Positions 28,350-37,400 of a stretch of DNA of 64,000 nt are shown here, in pieces. The notes under the pieces are model-generated. The model saw only the letters and a program-made list of their open reading frames with translations, was not told the DNA's origin and searched no databases. Numbering within the stretch: position 1 is the stretch's first letter; each line of letters begins with the position of its first letter. The position numbers and the translations under genes are program-made. The stretch is from positions 8,589,797 through 8,653,796 of the forward strand of contig NC_067204.1 of NCBI RefSeq assembly GCF_026262505.1. The letters are read 5' to 3'. This stretch comes from Trichomonas vaginalis G3. Lineage: Eukaryota > Parabasalia > Trichomonadida > Trichomonadidae.

Positions 28350-29987
28350 TTATCTTGGGTTATGGTCCTTTTCGTTTAGAGCTTTTATTGTGTTTCTATT
28401 TTTCCGCGATGCTGCATAATTTAATGCTGTTTTCCCTTTGTTATCTTTTGCTTTAACGTCCGCACCATGGGCAATCAGAAAATCAATTGTTTCTATTCTA
28501 TCCCATTCTGCTGCAGCCATAAGGGGAGTCTTCCCATTATTATCCTTCGAATTGATATCGGCACCAAGAGTGATAAGAAGCTCCATTGTTTCTTTTCTAT
28601 TCCATTCTGCTGCAGAAATAAGTGCAGTTTTCCCATTATCATCTTTAGCATTTAATTCTGCACCATGAGATGCCAATAGGTTTACAAGTTCTTGATAATT
28701 ATTCATCGCAGCATAATGGAGAGCTGTTAATCCCATGCTTTCTTTGGCATCAACATTAGCTCCATTAGAAAGGAGAAGTTCTGCTATTTCTTTGTTGTTA
28801 TTCCATACTGCATTATGAAGACATGTTAATCCGAAGTTATCACCAATATTTACATCTGCACCATGCGATAAAAGAAATTCCATAATACTTTTATTTTGCA
28901 ATTTCATTGAAAGATGGAGAGCTGTTAATCCACCATTATCTTTTGCATTAATTGAAATACCACGTGATAAAAGAAACTCTGCTAATATGTTCAGTTTTCT
29001 TTGCAATACAAAATAAAGAACAGTACCACCAGATTTAGTTTTTGCATTAATATCTGCGCCAAGAAAAAGTATTTTTTCAATTATTCCTATATGATTGAAA
29101 TTTATTGATTGAATGTAGCAATCGTTGATGTCATTCATATTAATGCAATCATAATAAACCAAAAATGCTTGAATGTTATGATATCTTTGACATTCCTCAA
29201 TATTAATTGCTAATTCGTATTCATTCATCAAAAAAGTTACAAAATCAATGTTGTGGGAAATGATAGCATTGGTCATACACTTTTCATTTGGATAACATGT
29301 TTTCAAACATTCGTGCATTATCTCTGGATTGCCACCTAAAAATGATAATTCAAGACATTTCGTTGTAATTATTGAATCGAACTTTGTCCTAATAAATTTA
29401 AAACAATCAACTGCTCCATAATAACAACATAATTCAAGCAATGTATAGCGGTTGTTATTTTCCGGATAGAATTCGCTTGATAGTAATTGTTTTTCATCAA
29501 AATCATTATTTTCTGCGATCGAAATAAATTGCTCTTTATTGTCATGCATAATGGCTTCATATATTGTGTATTTTTGATGAATATCTAATGAAAAATCTTT
29601 CCAAGAATATCTTTTGAAATTTTTTTCTAAGTTATTTTTATCAAGTGATTTTCCATATTCTTTATAAACAAAGTAATCGAAAAGAGGATTTATGTTCAAT
29701 ACTTGATTCGGATGAAATTCTTCATAGCTCAATTTGAAAATTGTGAAGTATGATCTTAAATAACAATTATTATATAAAAAAATCTCAGACATAGTTCTAA
29801 TAATCTCTTCAGCTGAAGATATTTTAGAATCTATCAAATTAATTTTGATCTTTTGGTAAATTTTGTTCAACTCCGCGTTGTCATAAGTTTTCAAAGCATA
29901 TAATGATGCAAATGCATCATTGTATGCTTCACAATGAGGAAATAATTCATCAAATAGGCCAGAAGTATCACTTATGAACCTATTCAT
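28350..29987 (-). CDS. DUF3447-type ankyrin repeat protein, 545 aa
   Basis: Residues 1-300 are the DUF3447-type helical region, close to that of the genes at 21195 and 40697 (LLELCCYYGAVDCFKFIRTKF, CLELSFLGGNPEIMHECLK, AIISHNIDFVTFLMNEYE). About seven ankyrin repeats follow (GGTVLYFVL, GLTALHLSM, GLTCLHNAV, GLTALHYAA, GKTALISAA, GKTPLMAAA, GKTALNYAA). Repeats here are diverged, in contrast to the homogenised array at 21195. A possible Inr TCACGACTTTT lies about 25 nt upstream. It is probably a cytosolic protein-binding scaffold; the partner is unknown. Confidence 0.9.
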   Translation of the reverse strand: MNRFISDTSGLFDELFPHCEAYNDAFASLYALKTYDNAELNKIYQKIKINLIDSKISSAEEIIRTMSEIFLYNNCYLRSYFTIFKLSYEEFHPNQVLNINPLFDYFVYKEYGKSLDKNNLEKNFKRYSWKDFSLDIHQKYTIYEAIMHDNKEQFISIAENNDFDEKQLLSSEFYPENNNRYTLLELCCYYGAVDCFKFIRTKFDSIITTKCLELSFLGGNPEIMHECLKTCYPNEKCMTNAIISHNIDFVTFLMNEYELAINIEECQRYHNIQAFLVYYDCINMNDINDCYIQSINFNHIGIIEKILFLGADINAKTKSGGTVLYFVLQRKLNILAEFLLSRGISINAKDNGGLTALHLSMKLQNKSIMEFLLSHGADVNIGDNFGLTCLHNAVWNNNKEIAELLLSNGANVDAKESMGLTALHYAAMNNYQELVNLLASHGAELNAKDDNGKTALISAAEWNRKETMELLITLGADINSKDNNGKTPLMAAAEWDRIETIDFLIAHGADVKAKDNKGKTALNYAASRKNRNTIKALNEKDHNPR

Positions 29988-30452
29988 TTTTTTTATGCGA
30001 TTTCTGGGAAAAGTCGTGAGAAAATCTAAATCATTTTTCTTTTTTTTCCCTCCACATAATTGCAGTTTTTAATTTCCTCAATTTTTTTGCCGACAAATAA
30101 AAATCACTTTTCATAGATGGCCCTTTCATATACACGTTAATTAATAAGTTCGATAAACATAAAAATTTAAATCAACTTCCTTTATCATCCTTGCAATCTT
30201 TTAATTTCGAAATGATAAAGATATCACTTCTGATTAAAGGATAGAAAATATATAAAGAACAAAAGGATTAAAAGAAAACAATGAGAATTAAACTTATCTT
30301 TTGAATTTTATTGAATTTATATCTATATCGCATATTCGAATGCTCTAATACATTTTAAACTAACACACATGTTCTCAAATTTTTATTTCTCTATTCATGG
30401 TGCTAGTAATTCTATTCGTTGATGAATGGTGAAGAGTTTGCCAATAAAATCG
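29988..30452. other. Intergenic region with an orphan Inr and ATG
   Basis: TCACTTTTCATAGATGG at about 30104-30120 has full promoter spacing (Inr, then ATG 11 nt later) but the ATG opens only seven codons. ACTAACACACATG at 30359-30371 is one base away from the trichomonad intron 3' motif ACTAACACACAG, but no matching 5' site was found. Confidence 0.5.
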
Positions 30453-30462
30453 TCACTTTTTA
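30453..30462 (+). promoter_or_regulatory. Inr TCACTTTTTA of the thioredoxin-fold gene
   Basis: TCA at 30453-30455 places the start of transcription 15 nt before the ATG at 30470. This excludes the in-frame ATG at 30422 and exposes a signal peptide at the N-terminus. Confidence 0.8.
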
Positions 30463-30469
30463 TTATTTA

Positions 30470-31066
30470 ATGCTTTCATTCTTTGTTTTTCAAGCATTAT
30501 CATGTCCAATTCCTAGCCGTCCTCCGGGCATTGTTTATAACCCAGACGCTAAGGATATCATTGTTGAGATGTATGCTGATCCATTATGCTCAGATTGTTT
30601 AGATTCGTGGTCTGCAGTGTCAGCAGCAATAACAAAATACAAAGATAACGCTAGATTCATTATCCACTTATTACCATTACCATATCACACATGGACTTTC
30701 ATGGTTTCTAAAGTTATTATGGCTGCAAAATCCATCAACACATCCTACGCACCAATTCTCTTAAATTGCCTATATGCAGATGGCAATCAGAGCATGTTTT
30801 TGGGCTCAGAAGTTAAATCCGTGACAGCTGGTGATATGCAAAAGAAAGCTCTTAAATGGGCAGCAGAAAAATTAGGAATTACAGTAAACGATCTTACAAA
30901 GGCATTTGGAACACAGGAAATGAACACAAGAATCGAATTCAAATATTCTGCCGTTCATAACATCGACGGAACACCAACATTCTACATTAATGGTGTAGCA
31001 TCCGATCTCTCTTCCGATTCTACAATTGATGACTGGAGCAATGTTATTGATCCTCTCTTGAATTAA
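30470..31066 (+). CDS. Secreted DsbA-like thioredoxin-fold protein, 198 aa
   Basis: The start chosen from the Inr gives MLSFFVFQALSCPIP, a short signal peptide, so the protein enters the secretory pathway. The mature part has a thioredoxin-type active site CSDC (in MYADPLCSDCLDSW, about residues 38-51) and the cis-proline loop GTPTFYINGV near residue 170, with a helical insertion between them. This is the DsbA/Thioredoxin_4 architecture. It probably oxidises or isomerises disulfides in the ER or outside the cell. Both active-site cysteines are present, so it should be redox-active. There is no KDEL tail (it ends IDPLLN), so it may be secreted. Confidence 0.8.
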   Translation: MLSFFVFQALSCPIPSRPPGIVYNPDAKDIIVEMYADPLCSDCLDSWSAVSAAITKYKDNARFIIHLLPLPYHTWTFMVSKVIMAAKSINTSYAPILLNCLYADGNQSMFLGSEVKSVTAGDMQKKALKWAAEKLGITVNDLTKAFGTQEMNTRIEFKYSAVHNIDGTPTFYINGVASDLSSDSTIDDWSNVIDPLLN

Positions 31067-31499
31067 TTTATTATTATTTTATTTTTATGATTGAGTATTA
31101 AATTTCGTTTTCTATTTAATAAATTTTGCGTCATTATCTTTTTTCATAAGAAAATTATAATATATCTCAATTTTATATTTAATATCCCTTGAAATTGTTG
31201 TATATTCAAGGATGTCTGATAAGCTTAAAATTTTTGCTATTTTGCATAAGGATTTCAACAAAAAATTAATTATGAAAAAATTTCCTAATATTTTATTGCA
31301 CAATCATCATTAAAGGAGTTACAAATTTAATCAATTATGGAGATTTTTAAATTTTCTACGAGTTTTTGTACGGCTTTAGGATAATATTGAAATTTTGTTT
31401 TTATTCTTATAAAAAAAGATCAATCTTATAAAAATTTGTTAATAAAAATAATCAAACATATTTATTAATATATTACAATTATACATTGATAATACAAAA
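31067..31499. other. Intergenic spacer between convergent genes
   Basis: Very AT-rich; no gene or repeat seen. Confidence 0.6.
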
Positions 31500-34400
31500 T
31501 TAAATAATCTTATGTTTTCCTTGGTTTGGAGAAATAATTCTTGGCTTTGTTGAGTTCCTTAACATTGAAGATTCTTGTCTCTTTGTCGAATTCTTCGAAG
31601 GAACAGATTGCCTTGTTGTTTGCAACTGCATTAATCTGCTTCCTGCAGTTACAGTTGGAGGAACATATTCAGGAGTTTTTCCGACAACATCAAACAAGAA
31701 CTGTGCATCCAAAGTGTCGATAACGAGCATTCCTCGAAGCACTTTTCCGTACATTTTCGGAGCGAAAATTATTTTAATTGATGTCTCAGTGTTTGGACCA
31801 GGTTGAGGTTCGATGAAACCATGTTCCGGAGTTGCCGTGAACTCAGAAGCACTTCCTGAAATCATGTACGCGTGGAAAGGTGTCTGGCTTCTGAATACAG
31901 TTGGCAAAGTTATTGAAACTTCACCTGTTTTGTTCAGAAGTGACTCGATTTGCAATGTATCAATTGGTTTTCCTCTTTCTGCAGTACATGTTAAATCGAA
32001 TTGCCATTCTTGTCCAAGAGGATTCTTCACTCTTAACTGTGCTGTTCCATTGCAAGGTCTCATTGGCGAGAAATTGCAGTTCACAATCAAATCAGGCGAA
32101 TCTCCATCTTTGAGAATTTCTATTGGTTTAATATCCAAAATTTGTCTGAGAAATTCATTTGTCTGATTCAAATTGACTTGAACTGAATATTCACTTGCTT
32201 GGAACTCTTCAGTTTCTCCAACTAAAGGCAATGTAATGTTATTAGAAACAAACTCATTGGCTCTTGCTTTGATTACTTTGGCTTCAGCTGCTGCTGTCAA
32301 AGTGTTTCCAATAACTGGGAAAATCCATCTGACAGAACTCAACAATGATGAATTATCTGGTAAATCACCACGTGCTGGTCCTGCAAATGTTACAATGATG
32401 TGGGCAGTGAATTGTCCTTTAGTTACAGGTGTGAAAGTGAATGGAACTTGGTATTCCTCGCCAAACCACTCCAAAGTGAAGAGTTTCTTTCTGACCAAGA
32501 ATTGGAAAACTCCTTCTTCGCACTCGCTGTCGATGGAAATGTTGAATCTGCATGGATAAGGGAATGAATTGTTGAACAAAACTAAGGCAGACATAGGAAC
32601 ACCAATCTGCGAAGAAACAATTGTTGGAGAGAATGGCTGAGGAGGTTTACCATTACCACTTAAAGAATATGTCCAATCACCAACATCTTGTGACAAAAAT
32701 GAAATTTCGGCGGTTTCTTTTTGTCCAACACTTGTCGGGATGTATCTGATCTCTATTCTTCTCTTTTCCAATGGCAATAGCTGCAATGAACGCTTGGCCA
32801 TAACCTGGAATGCTGTAGGATTAGTGTTCTCTATTCTAACATTCGCTTGCTTCGATAATGGGTTCTCTAAAGTGACAGTTGTCGTTGCGAATTTTCCAAG
32901 AGGAGAAGACATCGGAGCCAAAATTTGTCCTGGAGCTTCAGTAGCGTTAATCTTCAAAGCATACCAGAACTCGCTGTCATCATCTGAGTAGAAGTAGACA
33001 GAGGAAGTCCTGTTCATTGCTTTGAGAGGAGAAACAACCAATTCGTAAGTCATATTTCCGTGTGGAGGAACGATGAATTCCTTCAAACCAAACAAATCTT
33101 CGTCGGAAAGAGAAACTGTGAATGTTGTTGTTCTGTCTTTAGGATTCTGGATCTTTATAGATACAGTTGCACTCTTTCTTGCCGATGTGTTAACAGTAAT
33201 TGTTTGTTCAGGAGCTGGTGAATCAACATGGATCTCTACAACATACCAAATATAACTTCCTGTTGCGATATCCGTGAATGTCAATGTTCCTGCGGAAACT
33301 CCACTTCTTTGTGCAATGACATTGAACTTAAATGGCTCAGTTATTGATCCATTCTCGAAAACAATATTTGGCTTGAAAGAAATGATTGGAACAGTCGTGG
33401 TGACTTTAACTGTTGCGTTTTTGACGAATGCTTTAACAGGCAATTCGTATTCGAAAGGAACTCTTGCTTTGCAGTTAACATTGATCTTCTTTTCTGCAGG
33501 AGGTTCATCAGCAACACCTGTTAATTTGTAGATAACTGTTGCTTCTGATGACGCGTTTGTGAGCATCAATTCGCCCTTGAATTGGCCAACTCTTAATGGA
33601 ACAAAGTTAACTGTTAATTGGCCAGTTGTTCCAGGCTTTACAGATACTCTTTGCGGGGCATTGAAACAAGAATCTCCTGTTGTTTGGACTTTGAAGTTCC
33701 AAACTTCTTCTGAAGGGTTTGTCAAAGGAATATCTTGATGTACTTGTCTTCCAGACACAGTATTGAACTCGATCGACATTTCTTTGACAGCAGGAATAGC
33801 TGTTGCTGATGCTTTAAAGAGTCTGACATCATAATTACTCGTCAAAACAATTTTAACAGGGTATTCACCAGCTTTTGTCGGTTTGAAAGTGATAGGAAGT
33901 GCATTTGGTTTCGTCTTCGGATCAGCGTTTTTAGAAAGAACTAATTCGCTTGGAATATCGAAATAAGTCGAAGCAGAATTAGAGACATTGAACTTTATCT
34001 GGTTGAATGATGACTTAAAGATCGCTTCCATCTCTCTGCATCTTGAAGTTATCATGTCTTGAAGTTTCCTGTCGCTTGCAAATTTTCCGGAATTGTTGAC
34101 TCTTTCGTAACTGTAAGCCAACTGTTTAATCAAGGCTTGGTTGATTGGATCAACATTCACAGAGTACGATGTCTTCTTTCCTGCTTCACATTTCATCTTA
34201 TTTGCGGCAACTTCAACGGCATTTGGTAAAATTGACTTCGCTTCGACTTGGATTACGAATTCTCCTGCATTTGTGTCTTCGAAAAGAAGTAACAATCTGT
34301 AAGTGCACAAATCAATTGGTAAGAACTCAATGGCAACTGTCTGTGTGGAATTCTCGTCAATGAAGTCAACATGTGTCTGATCAATCACGAAATTCTGATG

Positions 34401-37400
34401 TGCTTTGAGAAGTGAAGTGAAATTGGAAGTTTTTGATTGGCTTGTAACTATTTCTTCTTTTGATGATTCATATGGATTTGCTATGAACTCTTGGATCTGT
34501 GTAGCAATAGATTTGTTTGAGCCAACTTGTTTGCCGTTCTCGTCTTGTATCTTCGAGATCTTGTAAAAGAGTTTTGCCTCACTTTTGACACCAATGAAAT
34601 TTTTGACATTTAAGTTAATTTTCGTTGGTTGATAAATGATTCCTTCATAAGCGGAAATCATATCAGGCTGAACGATTGACACATCGGAGTAAATGTCAAT
34701 TACAATTGGCGCCGAGAATATAGGGACATGGGACTCTCTTCTTGTCGTTGTCGGCATTGTTTCTCCATCTTCTGTGTTCGAAGTTATGTATCTTGGTCTC
34801 AAAGGTGTCAAAATCAATCTGGCTGTTTGTTTCTTAATTGTTCTGGCAGTGAAAATGACATTCAAGTCTGCGGAAGAGTTAGGAGGAATGACGAGACAGT
34901 CATTAGGAAGTGAATAGGCAGCAGATCCTTCTAAAACCGCTTTGTAAGTTATTTCTGCTTTCGAAGGATTTTGAATTTGAACAGCTTTTGAAATTGTTTT
35001 GTGCAAAGTTGTTGTGAAGTCAACTTGAGAGATAGGAATGAATCTTGGCAATGTCTCAAACAGATAAGCTGAAACAATGGCCAACACACAATCACTCTTT
35101 GAAGAAATCTCATCGGCTGTTGGACTGAAAGCCAATTTCAAAGATTTCAATGAAGAAGTGAATAAAATCGCGTTGTCTTCAGGTGTTGAATGATCAACTA
35201 AAGGGTTAGGAAGAGGTACCTTTAAAGCAGTTGTATGTGCTTTAAGAAGGGCTGCAAAACATGTTGCATCTGATAAAGCATCAAAACAATTTACAGATTT
35301 CTGCCAATCTTGGTATTGAACACAAGAATGAACTGAAATCCATTTTAACAATGTGCATTCAGCGGTTGAATAAATGTTGGACAAAGGAACATTCTTGTTC
35401 GGTCTGCATATCTCATTCAAAGTGTCATCCATGTTGGCGAATCTCGATGTAGATTGTGTCAATGATTTTACTGCATCAGAAAATCCAGGTTGTTGATTCA
35501 ATCTTTCTTGATCGATTCTTCCAACAATGAAAACTTTGAACAGCTGCATGATGATGAACATCCAACACTCATTGCTTAGCTCTGAATAGAAATTCTCAGC
35601 AATCTTTAATCTCTGCATTAAAGCGTTGGAGAATGACTTCGAATTTGTGAATTCACTTAATTTTGTTTGGTCAAAAGAAGACAAACTTGGAGCGTTGAAA
35701 TAGTCAATTCCAAGGAGCTGTTTAGTTATTCTGTATCTCATGACGTTGACGAATTCTTGTCTATCTAATAGATACTCTGGTTTAATATGGCTAACTAAAC
35801 ATCCCATTGATTGCAAAAATCTGACAATTTTCTTCATTGCGTCGAGTTGTCGTGAATTTATGTCATCTTTCACTTTCTCGCTGTTATCCACATTAGGACG
35901 TCTTCCTCCTGATATGTTCTCAACCAGTTCTAATAGTGTGGACCCGTTGTTTCTTATGAAATCGCCAGGGAAGTCAGAAATTTGAGTATTTACCGATAAA
36001 GCATTCAAATATCTCAAAATAAATTTGACAGTTTTTGGATTATAAGTTGATTTCCATTCTTGACCTTTAAGTTCAATTATATCTGCAGCGTTGAGGAATC
36101 TACAAGGAAGGAAAGAAGATGTTTCAATTGTTTTCGCATCAATAGTTATTGGAGATCCTTTAGAAGACTTAATTTCTGGTTTGTTTGAGTAAAAGAACGG
36201 ATACAAAGTGAAAACAGAATTATCTGTTGCGCAAGTAACAGTGAATGAACAACCATTTCCACTGTCGTCAATTATACCTATCATTGTACTGAACGCCATT
36301 GGTTTGTTCGACTGGAAACTGACGACAACAGGTAGTTTAACAGTTGTATGCAACAACTGATTGCCATCAGGGAAACTGACTTTTACTGGGAAGCTTGTTT
36401 CGCTCGCTGATGTTTGTACTCTCAAATTTGAACCGATAAAACCGTCATTATTTACATAAACTGTCATTTGAGATTTGACGCCTAAAGGAACAATCGGGAG
36501 AACAACATTTGGCTGGGATATTGAGAAGAGCTTTGATGTTCCAACACCTGCTAATTGGATTTCACTGACCATTGATTCTTCTTTTTCTTTTGCCATTTTA
36601 ACTAAAAGTGGCAAATGAACGTTATAAGGAACAGCTTCTCTTGCTGTGAATAACACGTGAACAACAGTTGTTGCTCCAGGAGCTATTGTATCATTGAATG
36701 GCTCGAAAGAGAAAGCAGCTGGATTGCCAAGTGCTGAGTTATCAATTCTCCAAGGAATTGGATTTTTGCTCTCATTTACTAAACTGATAACACGAGAAAT
36801 TGATCTTGCATGTGGATTTTGTGGATTATAAATAGGCATGATTCCGAAATCCAATGCAGTACTTGATATAGTTATTGGCGCTTTGATGGCTTCAGCACTT
36901 ACAATTGGTTGTAAATGGAAAGATGATGCTGAAATAACATTCATCATCGTGAAAGGAAGTTCAAATGAATGTTCGGCAGCTGTTGAAGGTTGGAAAACAA
37001 GATTGAACTTTATTGATGTTCCTTCTAATAAATAGAACTTGTAAACCAACCCGTTATTGTCATCATCACTTGTTTCAGAGATTGCTGCTTGTGATTCATT
37101 GATTTGACTCTCAATGGCTGTTGAAGTAGATTCAGTTGTTGGCAAATACTCATTTTTAGTAACGAAAATCGGATTCGAAACTAAAGAAATTGAGTTTGTC
37201 GTTTCATTATTTGCTCCATCAGCGAGTTCTGTTGAATATTCAATTCTAAAATCAGGATGTGCACTTAAATCCAAGAATAAGATCGCAGGAATTTGTCCGG
37301 TATTTTGTATTGTTGCTTCAATAGAAGAACTCGAACCAACAAACAATCTTCCGAACTCGAAAGCATTGACAGATAATTGTACATGTGGTAATTCACTTTG

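Noticed and set aside
30359-30371. ACTAACACACATG as an intron 3' end
   Set aside because: One base off the invariant trichomonad motif ACTAACACACAG, no GTAYGT partner nearby, and the downstream gene has its own Inr and ATG.
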